The notes under the pieces were generated by a model. It had not been told where the DNA came from. It made no database searches and saw only the letters and a list, made by a program, of their open reading frames with translations. Shown here in pieces: positions 8,549 through 16,585 of a DNA stretch of 64,000 nt. The number at the start of each line of letters is the position of its first letter. Positions within the stretch are counted from its first letter, which is position 1. The stretch spans positions 31,185-95,184 of the forward strand of contig JASLZX010000004.1 of the NCBI GenBank assembly GCA_030754655.1. The letters run 5' to 3'. Source of the stretch: UBA8886 sp002731655 (lineage in GTDB: Archaea; Thermoplasmatota; Poseidoniia; MGIII; CG-Epi1). A program made the position numbers and the translations under genes.

Positions 8549-9210
8549 GCGACCTCGCCCATGTCGTGAATCTCGCCGTCGGACATCCCCGCTAGGCCAT
8601 CCAAGTCTGCCCACCACGCCGGCAGCAGCCGCTCGGCAATCAGCCGGAACCACGGGCCGACGGGCTCGCTATCGAGCAGTTCGCGTAGCTCGGCCTCAGT
8701 CACCCAGCGCGCCTCGGCAATCTCGTTGGGGTTCGGCCGCGGCGTCACGTCCGCCCGCAGGCAGATGATGTGGTCCATTTCGTGCTCGACCCATTCCGCG
8801 TCGGCGCGGGCGCGGTAGAGCATGCGCGTCATGAAGACCATCCGCTCTAGTGGCGTGTCCTTCGGGGGGACGCCCAGCTCCTGCTCCAGCTTGCGCTGCG
8901 CGGCGCGCTTGACGCCGAGCGCATCGCGCTCTTCCAGCTCCGCTGCGCGGTGCAGTGGATGGCTGCAGCAGCTGTTGGCCCAGACGCCGGGAAAGGTGAT
9001 TTTCCCCGGCGACCGTTGCTGGAGCAGCAAGCGGCCACGCGAGTCGAAAATCAGCAGGCTGAAGGCGCGGTGCAGCTGCCCCGCTCCGTGGTGGCACTCG
9101 ACCTTGCTCGCACCGCCCAGCACCGTGTCGCGCTCGTCGACGAGGATGCACTCTTCGGACATCAGCGCGACCTGTTCTGCGTCGTGCCCCGCGAGCGGCT
9201 CCGTCTCCAT
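8539..9210 (-). CDS. idi: Isopentenyl-diphosphate delta-isomerase, type 1 (Nudix)
   Basis: This 223-aa Nudix-fold enzyme interconverts IPP and DMAPP. The type 1 active-site cysteine motif appears as ANSCCSHP (family TNxCCSHP), the catalytic acid region as EHEMDHII, and RAFSLLIFDSRGRLLLQQR gives the typical N-terminal strand region. A C-terminal motif PWFRLIAERLLPAWW is also typical. The ATG is preceded by a TATA-like box at 9233-9239, about 26 nt upstream, so the transcript is probably leaderless. It leads a two-gene unit with the GGPP synthase. Many archaea use the unrelated FMN-dependent type 2 isomerase instead. Confidence 0.95.
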   Translation of the reverse strand: METEPLAGHDAEQVALMSEECILVDERDTVLGGASKVECHHGAGQLHRAFSLLIFDSRGRLLLQQRSPGKITFPGVWANSCCSHPLHRAAELEERDALGVKRAAQRKLEQELGVPPKDTPLERMVFMTRMLYRARADAEWVEHEMDHIICLRADVTPRPNPNEIAEARWVTEAELRELLDSEPVGPWFRLIAERLLPAWWADLDGLAGMSDGEIHDMGEVAWS

Positions 9211-9232
9211 GCTGTCCGGCAGGTGGCACCGC

Positions 9233-9266
9233 TATAAAGGCAGTCGGCGGCCCAACCGCTATAATG
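9233..9266. promoter_or_regulatory. Divergent promoter pair for idi and ALDH7
   Basis: The box TATAAAG at 9233-9239, read on the minus strand as CTTTATA, lies about 26 nt before the idi ATG. The box TATAATG at 9260-9266 on the plus strand lies about 25 nt before the ALDH7 ATG at 9287. Spacing fits archaeal TATA boxes with transcription starting at the start codon. Inferred from position only. Confidence 0.55.
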
Positions 9267-9286
9267 CAGTCGCGAATGCGCCGTGC

Positions 9287-10801
9287 ATGGGTAGGCTCGA
9301 CTTCCTCGCGGAGCTGGGAATAGAAGCGGAAAACGCGGGCGGCTACGCCGCGAATTGGTGCGGTGCCGGCTCCCTGCTCGAGTCGGTCGCGCCGGCCGAC
9401 GAGTCGGTCATTGCCAGCGTACGTCAGTGCGACGCAGGCGACTACGAGACCATCATGGCCAACGCCGTCCGTGCGTTCGCCTGCTGGCGTCTCGAGCCGG
9501 CGCCCGCGCGGGGCGAAGTGGTGCGGCAGCTGGGCAACGAGCTGCGGAAGCACAAGGTAGCGCTCGGCAAGCTGATTGCGTGGGAGATGGGCAAAATCCA
9601 GGCCGAAGGCGAAGGCGAAGTGCAGGAGATGATAGATATCGCCGACTTCGCCGTCGGCCTCAGCCGGCAGCTCTACGGCAAAACCATGCACTCCGAGCGG
9701 CCACGCCATCGCATGTATGAGCAGTGGCATCCGCTCGGTATCGTCGGCGTCATCACTGCCTTCAACTTCCCCGGCGCGGTCTGGGCCTGGAACGCGATGA
9801 TTGCCGCTGTCTGCGGCGACGTGATGGTCTGGAAGCCCTCCTCAAAGACGCCGCTCACCGCCGTGGCCATCCAGCACATCGTCAACCGCGTCCTCGAGCC
9901 GTTCGGCTGGAACGGCGTCATGTCGCTGCTGGTCGGCTCGAGCCGCGACGTCGGCGAACTGCTGGTCCACGACCGACGTGCGCCGCTGATTTCGGCTACC
10001 GGCTCGTGCCACATGGGACGCAAGGTGGGCGGCGCGGTCGCGCAGCGGCTCGGCCGCACGCTGCTCGAGCTGGGCGGCAACAACGGTATCATCGCGCTCG
10101 CGGACGCCGACCCGGAGCTGCTGCTGCGCGGCGTCCTGTTCGGCGCGGTCGGCACCGCCGGCCAGCGCTGCACCAGCACGCGACGCCTCTTCCTGCACCG
10201 CGACATCGCCGGCGACATCACCGAGCGGCTGGTCAGGGCCTACGGACAGGTGGACATCGGCGACCCGCTCGACCCCGCGACGCTGATGGGGCCGCTGGTC
10301 GACGGCGACGCGGTCGAGACCTACAGCACGGCGCTTGAGACCATCAAGGAGCAGGGCGGCGAGGTCTTGTGCGGCGGCAGCGTGCTCGACCAGCCGGGAC
10401 ACTATGTCGAACCGACAATCGTCAAGGCTAAGCCAAGCATGGAAATCGTGGGAGACGAGACCTTTGCGCCCATCCTCTACCTGTTCGAGTTCGACTCACT
10501 CGAGGAGGCAATCGCGATGCACAACTCGGTCGACCAGGGGCTATCGTCGTCAATATTCACCCGCGACATGCAGTCAGTCGAGCGCTTCCTGTCGGCCGCC
10601 GGCAGCGATTGCGGTATCGCCAACGTCAATATTGGCACGAGCGGCGCCGAAATCGGCGGCGCGTTCGGCGGCGAGAAAGACACCGGCGGCGGCCGCGAAG
10701 CCGGCAGCGACTCGTGGAAGGCATACATGCGCCGGCAGACCAACACGCTCAACTGGAGCGACGAGCTGCCGCTGGCGCAGGGCATCCAGTTCGGGGATTA
10801 G
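9287..10801 (+). CDS. ALDH7-family aldehyde dehydrogenase (antiquitin-like)
   Basis: This 504-aa NAD-dependent aldehyde dehydrogenase closely follows ALDH7A1/antiquitin, which oxidises alpha-aminoadipate semialdehyde (piperideine-6-carboxylate) in lysine catabolism. Diagnostic stretches are GEVQEMIDIADFAVGLSR, GVITAFNFPGAVWAWN, LLELGGNNGIIA, the catalytic cysteine in GTAGQRCTSTRRLF, NVNIGTSGAEIGGAFGGEK and the terminal LPLAQGIQFG. The ATG at 9287 follows the TATA box; a much longer reading frame to the left runs antisense through idi and is not used. No other lysine-pathway gene is adjacent, so the exact substrate is inferred from family. Confidence 0.93.
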   Translation: MGRLDFLAELGIEAENAGGYAANWCGAGSLLESVAPADESVIASVRQCDAGDYETIMANAVRAFACWRLEPAPARGEVVRQLGNELRKHKVALGKLIAWEMGKIQAEGEGEVQEMIDIADFAVGLSRQLYGKTMHSERPRHRMYEQWHPLGIVGVITAFNFPGAVWAWNAMIAAVCGDVMVWKPSSKTPLTAVAIQHIVNRVLEPFGWNGVMSLLVGSSRDVGELLVHDRRAPLISATGSCHMGRKVGGAVAQRLGRTLLELGGNNGIIALADADPELLLRGVLFGAVGTAGQRCTSTRRLFLHRDIAGDITERLVRAYGQVDIGDPLDPATLMGPLVDGDAVETYSTALETIKEQGGEVLCGGSVLDQPGHYVEPTIVKAKPSMEIVGDETFAPILYLFEFDSLEEAIAMHNSVDQGLSSSIFTRDMQSVERFLSAAGSDCGIANVNIGTSGAEIGGAFGGEKDTGGGREAGSDSWKAYMRRQTNTLNWSDELPLAQGIQFGD

Positions 10802-10812
10802 TTGGACTAGCC

Positions 10813-11244
10813 TTAGCTCTTTCTAACTTCTTCTCTACGGTATCTGCAGTTTAGATGGATAGCTGTAATCCCTTCGGGAATGTCTAGAGAAATAGGTGAA
10901 CCCCACTTAATCCAAATGGCTTCTAATCCCTCTATTCTACAGTAATTTAATTTCTGGACCGACCATTTTTTATTTCCTCTATCAATCTCGACTACTATAT
11001 CTGGGCCATCAAATCTTTCTATGTAAACGTCAACAACTCCCTGATACACTCTTCCAGATTTCGTCGTTCTGTATGCTTTGATATAATATTCTAATCTTGG
11101 ATTCCAACCATTATTTTTTGCCCAGCGGTAAATAAAATCAGTAATAATGGCTGTAATATCTGAAGCCTTTTCCGCATCCAATTCGAGATTGTTTAACCCC
11201 AATTCCAAATCAGCAATATTGTATGACATATTATCAAAGCGCAT
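10813..11244 (-). CDS. AT-rich hypothetical protein with PD-(D/E)XK-nuclease-like motif
   Basis: This 143-aa protein is unlike its neighbours in being visibly AT-rich. Residues about 70-110 read VDVYIERF then DIVVEIDRGNKKWSVQKL, giving the D...E-I-D-x-x-x-K pattern with a following helix seen in PD-(D/E)XK nucleases. The rest has no motif I recognise. The ATG at 11244 overlaps the upstream gene's stop by 11 nt; a second ATG at 11229 would avoid it. It may be co-transcribed with the membrane protein upstream. Composition and motif suggest an acquired gene, possibly a small restriction- or repair-type nuclease. That function is inference. Confidence 0.6.
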   Translation of the reverse strand: MRFDNMSYNIADLELGLNNLELDAEKASDITAIITDFIYRWAKNNGWNPRLEYYIKAYRTTKSGRVYQGVVDVYIERFDGPDIVVEIDRGNKKWSVQKLNYCRIEGLEAIWIKWGSPISLDIPEGITAIHLNCRYRREEVRKS

Positions 11245-12934
11245 AACACTCCGTCAGCGGAATCATGTCAAACAGCTCGATCCAGTTCTGCGAGTTGTGC
11301 GTGTCAGATGAGTCTGGGAATACTTCCCGCACGATTTCCTCGCCCTGGTCAAGCAGCTCCTGCATCTCTTCCGGGAGCGGGACCGGGTCGGGATTCTGGT
11401 CATTTACAGTCTCGCCTTGTACCATAGCGATGCCCATGGCGATGACCAGTAGGTTCAGCTCCGGCACCTTCCACGCCTCGCCGATGTAGCGTGACTCGGC
11501 TCCCTGCGTTAGGTTGTAGTTCAGGGCGCCGACTCCTTCGTTCCATGCCTCGGCTGTGCCGTTGTAGATTATGTACTGCGTCTGGTACCCCTGAGTGGTG
11601 GTACGGGTGCCGTTGAGCACCTGCGCGGTCAGGTTGACGCGTTGCTCCATGGCTTGTTCGTGAAACTGTTGGTCCAATATTTCCAGCATATTCGCCTCCT
11701 CAAGGTCGAATGGCATTTTGATGGCGACGAGAACCAGAAAAGCCGGATACCCATCTTCCTCGTCATGCTCGTCTTCAGCGTCATCTATGTAGAATGTGAT
11801 ATGGATGTCCGCTAGCCCCAGCCCCATTGTCTCGGTCTGCTGGAATACCTTCACCCAGCCATTGCCGCCGTCGCCCTGCACTGCGGAGTGCGGCAGCGAC
11901 GCGCTGGCGCCTTCGTAAAGGCCGGTCAGCGCTAGCGACGGGACCACCAGCAACAGCCCGATGACGACCGCAGTCACCGACCTCAAGGCGATGCGCCAGC
12001 GCGGTCCCGGCAGGCCAGCCGCCACCTTGCCGGCGAGCGCGACGATGACCGCCAGCGCGAACAGGAACAGGAACGGCCGCAGGTTCGCTATCCAGAGCGC
12101 CCACAGGAAGCCGAGCGCCAGCAGTCCTGCAGCACCCCAGCCGCCCACTTCGGCGGCGCGCCACTTGCGGCCGAGCGCCCAGAACTCCCAGCGCGCCGGG
12201 AACACCGGCATCCGCAGCTTGCGCAGGCTCCAGTACCAGCCCCGCTCGAGCCAGCCCGGTTTTGGTGGTCGCTCGGCGAGCCGGTTGCGGGTACGGCGGT
12301 TCCACCAGCGCCAGTAGCTACCGGCAGCCCAGAGCAGCGACAGCAGCACCCAGAAGCCGGCGCTGCCGCCGAAGGTCCCGGCATACCACGCAATCCACGC
12401 AACCGTGAGCGAGAAATGGCCGCTGCGCCGTGGCCCCGACTCGTTCTCGCCCCAGTCGGCTGCCTCACCGTCGGGGCCGAGCACCAGATGCCGCTTCTCC
12501 TTCTCCACCTCCGCCTCGACGATGGCGCGCTCGCCCTCGGGGGTCAGCGCCATCACCGTGTTGAGTCGCAGGTTGTCGACCAGGTCATCGAGCATCTCCG
12601 GTTCGGCGAAGAGCAGCCAGCGACGCGACGGGGTGCCGACGACCAGCGCCTCGGTGCGGATGTAGTACCAGAGCGCAATCAGGAACGGCGACGCGAGCCA
12701 CCCCAGCCACGGGAACAGGCAGAGCAGCAACCACGCCGGTGAGAACCTGGGCCGCAGCCCGCGCGAAAGGTAGTCGATGCGGCTGGTGTCGATATCCCAC
12801 AGCTCGTTGCGCGAGCCGATGAAGAGCCGCCTGTTCGTCAGGAACGCCGACCATCCGCGGCGGCGGTCAACCTTCAATGCTGGATACTCCTTCAGGAACT
12901 CCTCGCCCGGCAGGAATCGCTCTTGCAGGTCCAC
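11234..12934 (-). CDS. Multi-pass membrane protein with N-terminal PH-like domain
   Basis: This 566-aa protein has no recognised function. Residues about 1-60 (GEEFLKEYPALKVDRRRGWSAFLTNRRLFIGS) resemble the bacterial PH/GRAM-like domain, whose TNRRL strand is typical. Hydrophobic helices follow at about 65-90, 180-205, 265-290 and 295-320, with a last one near 335-355. The remaining 200 residues look extracytoplasmic, rich in polar and acidic residues (FYIDDAEDEHDEEDG). The GTG start at 12934 lies about 24 nt downstream of TATTTAG (12956-12962, minus). The 3' end overlaps the AT-rich gene. Confidence 0.7.
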   Translation of the reverse strand: MDLQERFLPGEEFLKEYPALKVDRRRGWSAFLTNRRLFIGSRNELWDIDTSRIDYLSRGLRPRFSPAWLLLCLFPWLGWLASPFLIALWYYIRTEALVVGTPSRRWLLFAEPEMLDDLVDNLRLNTVMALTPEGERAIVEAEVEKEKRHLVLGPDGEAADWGENESGPRRSGHFSLTVAWIAWYAGTFGGSAGFWVLLSLLWAAGSYWRWWNRRTRNRLAERPPKPGWLERGWYWSLRKLRMPVFPARWEFWALGRKWRAAEVGGWGAAGLLALGFLWALWIANLRPFLFLFALAVIVALAGKVAAGLPGPRWRIALRSVTAVVIGLLLVVPSLALTGLYEGASASLPHSAVQGDGGNGWVKVFQQTETMGLGLADIHITFYIDDAEDEHDEEDGYPAFLVLVAIKMPFDLEEANMLEILDQQFHEQAMEQRVNLTAQVLNGTRTTTQGYQTQYIIYNGTAEAWNEGVGALNYNLTQGAESRYIGEAWKVPELNLLVIAMGIAMVQGETVNDQNPDPVPLPEEMQELLDQGEEIVREVFPDSSDTHNSQNWIELFDMIPLTECYAL

Positions 12935-12955
12935 GGCGCCGGAGAGATACAGAGG

Positions 12956-13030
12956 TATTTAGGTTCGCAGTTGCATGTCGCTCTACGCGAGTCGTAAGCC
13001 GGGAGTCATTGTCTGGGGCTAAAACTTAAG
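12956..13030. promoter_or_regulatory. Divergent promoter region
   Basis: The minus-strand TATA-like CTAAATA (12956-12962) sits about 24 nt before the GTG at 12934. The plus-strand CTTAAG (13025-13030) sits about 26 nt before the GTG at 13056. The rest of the 121-nt gap shows no further structure. Confidence 0.5.
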
Positions 13031-13055
13031 TAATCGTCCACTATGTGAGGCTTCC

Positions 13056-13508
13056 GTGGTACCTCCCGTAGTACCGCCACCGCCGCCTCCACAGCAACAG
13101 ATGGAGCCACCACCAGTGGCATATCAAGCGCCGGGAGGCGTGATGCAGTATGGCACTCCAAGAAAACCTGTGATGGTTATACTTTACAGTATATTAACGC
13201 TGGGCATTTATAGCTTATATTGGAATTATCAAATTGCAGAAGAAAACAAGAATGTGGCGGGAGTAGGCCCTGGTGGTTTGGTGCATCTGTTACTGATGTT
13301 CATACCTTTCGCAAATATATACAGAGTAATCATGATAACTGCTGAAACCGGGGAAATGCAAGCACTAAATGGCATGCCAAAAACCGTCTCGGGATTAACC
13401 TTTTTCTGGATTTTTTTACCATTACTGGGAGGTTTTGTACGGCTCTTTAAGTTACAAAACGCAGTAAATAGTGTATGGTATTTGAAAGGTGCTCCAAGAA
13501 CATTCTAA
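13056..13508 (+). CDS. DUF4234 family membrane protein
   Basis: This 150-aa protein has a Pro/Gln-rich N-terminus (residues 1-35) followed by the DUF4234 module: KPVMVILYSILTLGIYSLYWNYQIAEE, a middle membrane span (GGLVHLLLMFIPFANIYRV) and a third (LTFFWIFLPLLGGFVRLFKLQNAVN). The family occurs mostly in bacteria and some archaea and has no defined role. The GTG start is supported by a TATA-like CTTAAG 26 nt upstream. The coding region is clearly AT-richer than the surrounding genes, suggesting recent acquisition. Confidence 0.8.
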   Translation: MVPPVVPPPPPPQQQMEPPPVAYQAPGGVMQYGTPRKPVMVILYSILTLGIYSLYWNYQIAEENKNVAGVGPGGLVHLLLMFIPFANIYRVIMITAETGEMQALNGMPKTVSGLTFFWIFLPLLGGFVRLFKLQNAVNSVWYLKGAPRTF

Positions 13509-13546
13509 CACCCTGATAATTTAGCAAAAAAGGACTGATTAAGAAA

Positions 13547-13566
13547 ATCGCACCACCTGGTGCGAT
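13547..13566. repeat. Perfect inverted repeat beside the prepilin peptidase promoter
   Basis: ATCGCACCA-CC-TGGTGCGAT has 9-bp perfect arms and a 2-nt centre. Its right end runs into the TATA-like ATATTTAA at 13565-13572, so a dimeric regulator bound here could block TBP/TFB. A hairpin at the end of the DUF4234 transcript is the alternative. Confidence 0.6.
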
Positions 13567-13592
13567 ATTTAACACCCCTTCACTCCCGTACC

Positions 13593-14504
13593 GTGGAACC
13601 GCTCGACGGGATACGGCTCGCGATTGGCGCCGCGGCGCTCGGCTACGGCGCCTGGAGCGACTGGCAGACGCGGCGCGTCCCCGACCGCACCTGGCAGCTC
13701 GCCGGTGGGGCCGGGCTGGCGCTGCTCGCGGCCGAGCTGTGGCAGGCGCAAGCGAGCGCCGGCACGTGGGGGCTCGCGCTTGCCGTTGGCGTGCTGTTCT
13801 GGTATTCCCAGATTGACGACGAGGCTATCTACGGCCGCGAGCTTACGGCATGGCGCGCGGCGCAAGTGGCGGGCGTGGCCGGGATGGGTTACTTCGCGCT
13901 CTTCGAGGGATGGGACGCGCTGCTCGCGAGCGGTCAAGCGGTCGACCTGGTCGCGGCGCTGGCGCTGATGGTAATGATGTACGGTTGGTATTACTTTGGC
14001 CCGACCATCGGCGGCGCCGACGTCAAGGCGTTGCTGACGGTGGCGGTGCTGGTGCCGTTCGCCCCCGACGCGGGCGCTACGCTGTACGCCTTCGGCGACC
14101 AGGGATTTCCGTTCCCGTGGGTCGTGTTCATGAATTCGCTACTGCTCTATCTAGCCATCCCGGTTGGGCTGCTGGCGTGGAATATTGCACATGGTGACCT
14201 GGAAAAGCCGTGGCTGCAGGCACTTCTCGGCGTCCGCATGCCACTCGCACAGGCGCGCGACAGCTACGTCTGGCCGATGACGCGCGTCGTCGGCGGCCGC
14301 ACCGTGCTGGCGCCGATGGTCCAGCGCGGGCTGGACCTCCCGGCTGAGTGGGACGCGCTCGACGTTGCGGACATTGAGCGCCCATGGGTCAGCCTGAAGA
14401 TTCCCTACATCATCCCGCTCTTCGGCGCGTTCCTGCTCGCTGCGTTCGTCGGCGATCTCTTCTCGGAATTGCTGGTCGCGCCGCTCGGCGAGCTATTCCA
14501 GTAG
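13593..14504 (+). CDS. A24-family prepilin/preflagellin peptidase
   Basis: This 303-aa polytopic aspartyl protease trims class III signal peptides from archaeal pilins and archaellins. The first catalytic Asp lies in YGAWSDWQTRRVPDR (Asp23), the second in GPTIGGADVKALL (Asp143, the GGxD motif). At least six hydrophobic segments are visible, the last near the C-terminus. I prefer the GTG at 13593 (MEPLDGIRLAI) over one at 13560, because the TATA-like ATATTTAA at 13565-13572 would lie inside the longer reading and is about 25 nt upstream of 13593. No pilin genes are adjacent. The gene ends convergently, overlapping the Nudix gene by 12 nt. Confidence 0.88.
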   Translation: MEPLDGIRLAIGAAALGYGAWSDWQTRRVPDRTWQLAGGAGLALLAAELWQAQASAGTWGLALAVGVLFWYSQIDDEAIYGRELTAWRAAQVAGVAGMGYFALFEGWDALLASGQAVDLVAALALMVMMYGWYYFGPTIGGADVKALLTVAVLVPFAPDAGATLYAFGDQGFPFPWVVFMNSLLLYLAIPVGLLAWNIAHGDLEKPWLQALLGVRMPLAQARDSYVWPMTRVVGGRTVLAPMVQRGLDLPAEWDALDVADIERPWVSLKIPYIIPLFGAFLLAAFVGDLFSELLVAPLGELFQ

Positions 14505-15089
14505 CGCCGCTAGCTCCGCCAGCACCATCGCGGTCGCGCCCCACACCTTCTCGTCGCCGAGCGCGAAATAGGGGATGGCAATCGGTTCGCCGCCGAACTC
14601 GCGCTGCTCGCTGCACCGCAAGGCGCCGTCGCGCAGCGCCGCCAGTGGGATGCTGAAGAGCGACGCCACCTCGCGCCCGTCCAGCCGCCATACGGGCTCG
14701 CTCGCCAGCGTCGCGACGACCGGTGTGACCCGGAAGCGTGAGATCGGGATGGGGAGCGGCGACAGCCGCCCCAGCAGCTCCGTGTCGGCTGGTGCAAGGC
14801 CGGTCTCCTCCTGCGTTTCGCGCAGTGCGCCCGCTTCCGGGCTCTCACCAGACTCTAGCGCGCCGCCCGGCAGCGCCACCTGCCCGGCGTGGATGCCCTC
14901 GTCGTCGGTGCGTACAATCAGTGGCAGCCGCCAAGCCCCGTCGCGCGGGAAGAGCGCCAGCAGTACCGCCGCGTCGCGGTAGCCTGCCATATCGGGGGGA
15001 AACGCGCGATTGCCCGGCGCCATATCGCGCCACGCGGCGACCCCCGGTAGCGAACCGGCGAGCCGGGCGCGCAGCGCAGCCGGCTTCAC
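14493..15089 (-). CDS. Nudix hydrolase, CoA-pyrophosphatase (NudL)-like
   Basis: This 198-aa protein has a full Nudix box, GGALESGESPEAGALRETQEETGL (positions about 14818-14889), with the RExxEExG core. The preceding YRDAAVLLALF and VALPGG and the length resemble the NudL/NUDT7-type CoA diphosphatases, but the substrate is not certain. The GTG start at 15089 overlaps the pepD stop as GTGA; a 511-aa reading that extends upstream is an artefact through pepD. It is the last gene of a two-gene unit with pepD. Confidence 0.85.
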   Translation of the reverse strand: MKPAALRARLAGSLPGVAAWRDMAPGNRAFPPDMAGYRDAAVLLALFPRDGAWRLPLIVRTDDEGIHAGQVALPGGALESGESPEAGALRETQEETGLAPADTELLGRLSPLPIPISRFRVTPVVATLASEPVWRLDGREVASLFSIPLAALRDGALRCSEQREFGGEPIAIPYFALGDEKVWGATAMVLAELAALLE

Positions 15090-16549
15090 GCTTCGGCCAT
15101 GTCTGCCAGCAGCGCCAGCAGCAGGTTCCAGAACTTGGCGACGGTGGGAATCTCGACCCGCTCGTCGGGCGAGTGGGCACCGGTAATCGTCGGGCCGAAC
15201 GAGACCATGTCCATCCCCGGGACGCGCTCGCCGATGACGCCGCACTCGAGCCCGGCGTGAATTGCCCCGACTTCGGGCTCCTCGCCCAGCTGCTCGGCGT
15301 AGATGCGCTTCAGCCGCTTCAGCACCGGCGACGCGGGGTTGGGCTGCCAGCCGGGATAGCTGCTGCTCCGCGTCGCGGTCGCGCCGCAGAGCGCCGCGAT
15401 GGTCGCGATGCGTCCGCGTACGTCCTCCAGCGCCTCCATGATGGATGAGCGTGACGAGCAGACGATGCGGTAGCTGTCCCCGTCGGCAGCCACCGACGCT
15501 AGGTTGTTCGACGTCTCGACCAGTCCGGGGATGGCGTGCGAATACTTCAGCACGCCGTGTGGCAGCGCCCGCAGCAGCCCCAGCAGGCTGCCCTGCGCGC
15601 CGGCGGAGAGACACTCCGCCGGCGCGTCGTCCAGCCCTGAAAGCGTGACGCGCATTCCTGTCTCGAGCGTGCCGAACTCCGCCTGCAGCGCTGCGGTGCG
15701 GGCGCCGACCGCAATCTGCGCGTCGGCCATCGCCTCCGGCGGCAGCAGCAGGGTCGCGAATGCCTCGCGCGGAATCGCGTTGGTCTTGTCGCCCCCTCGG
15801 ACCGAGACGAGCCGCGCGCCTATTGTGGCGAGCGGCTCGAGCAGCGACGCCAGCAGCACGATGGCGTTGGCGCGGTATTCGTGGATGTTGACCCCCGAAT
15901 GACCACCCATCAGTCCCTCGACCGAAAGCTGGAAGCTCAGGTAATCGCCAGGCGACGCCTCCCGGGAAACCGGCAGCGCCAGCTCGCTGTCGCCGCCGCC
16001 CGCGCAGCCGATGCAGATGGCCCCCCACTCCTCGGTATCAAGGTTCAGCAGCGTCCGCCCCTGCAGCAGTGCACCGTCGAGCGCGAACGCCCCCGTCAGC
16101 CCGGTCTCCTCGTCGACGGTGAACAAGCACTCCAAAGGCGGCAGCCGCGCATTGGCCGCCATCTCGAGCAGCGCCAGCGCGGTCGCGACGCCGATGCCGT
16201 TGTCCGCCCCCAAGGTAGTCCCGTCGGCGGTGAGCCAGTCACCGTCGCGCAGTAGCCGGATGGGGTCGCGGTTGAAATCGTGCTCGACGTCGGAATTCTT
16301 CTCGCAGACCATGTCGACGTGCGACTGGATGACGACCGTCGGCGCCGACTCGCCACCACCGCTGCCGGGGCGACGCACGCCGATATTGCCCACCTCATCC
16401 TGTTGCCACTCAAGGCTGCGTGTGTCGGCAAACTCCTTCAGCCACGCCAGCACCTGCTCTTCCTGCTTTGACGGGCGCGGGATGCGGCTCAGCGCCGCAA
16501 AATTATCCCACAGCGCGGCCGGCTCCAGTCCCGAGATGGCGCTTGCCAT
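15086..16549 (-). CDS. pepD: Aminoacyl-histidine dipeptidase / cytosolic non-specific dipeptidase PepD
   Basis: This 487-aa M20C metallodipeptidase cleaves a broad set of dipeptides. Zinc-site motifs are VVIQSHVDMVCEK (His-x-Asp), TTLGADNGIGVATALALLE (bridging Asp), the catalytic EETGLTGAF and a later His in IHAGLECGVIGE. IPRPSKQEEQVLAWLKEF is the typical PepD N-terminal region. Full length and motif-complete. A TATA-like CTTTAAG at 16570-16576, about 25 nt upstream of the ATG, indicates a leaderless transcript. With the M20 gene next door it fits cytoplasmic peptide degradation. Confidence 0.94.
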   Translation of the reverse strand: MASAISGLEPAALWDNFAALSRIPRPSKQEEQVLAWLKEFADTRSLEWQQDEVGNIGVRRPGSGGGESAPTVVIQSHVDMVCEKNSDVEHDFNRDPIRLLRDGDWLTADGTTLGADNGIGVATALALLEMAANARLPPLECLFTVDEETGLTGAFALDGALLQGRTLLNLDTEEWGAICIGCAGGGDSELALPVSREASPGDYLSFQLSVEGLMGGHSGVNIHEYRANAIVLLASLLEPLATIGARLVSVRGGDKTNAIPREAFATLLLPPEAMADAQIAVGARTAALQAEFGTLETGMRVTLSGLDDAPAECLSAGAQGSLLGLLRALPHGVLKYSHAIPGLVETSNNLASVAADGDSYRIVCSSRSSIMEALEDVRGRIATIAALCGATATRSSSYPGWQPNPASPVLKRLKRIYAEQLGEEPEVGAIHAGLECGVIGERVPGMDMVSFGPTITGAHSPDERVEIPTVAKFWNLLLALLADMAEA

Positions 16550-16585
16550 GCTTGCCCACGGTGCACCGACTTTAAGCCCGCTCCG

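Noticed and set aside
8822..9286. N-terminal extension of the ALDH7 frame
   Set aside because: It is antisense to idi and lies upstream of the TATA box; homology begins at the ATG at 9287.
14493..16028. A 511-codon minus frame containing the Nudix domain
   Set aside because: Its N-terminal 310 codons run through pepD in another frame. The GTG at 15089 overlapping the pepD stop is the natural start.
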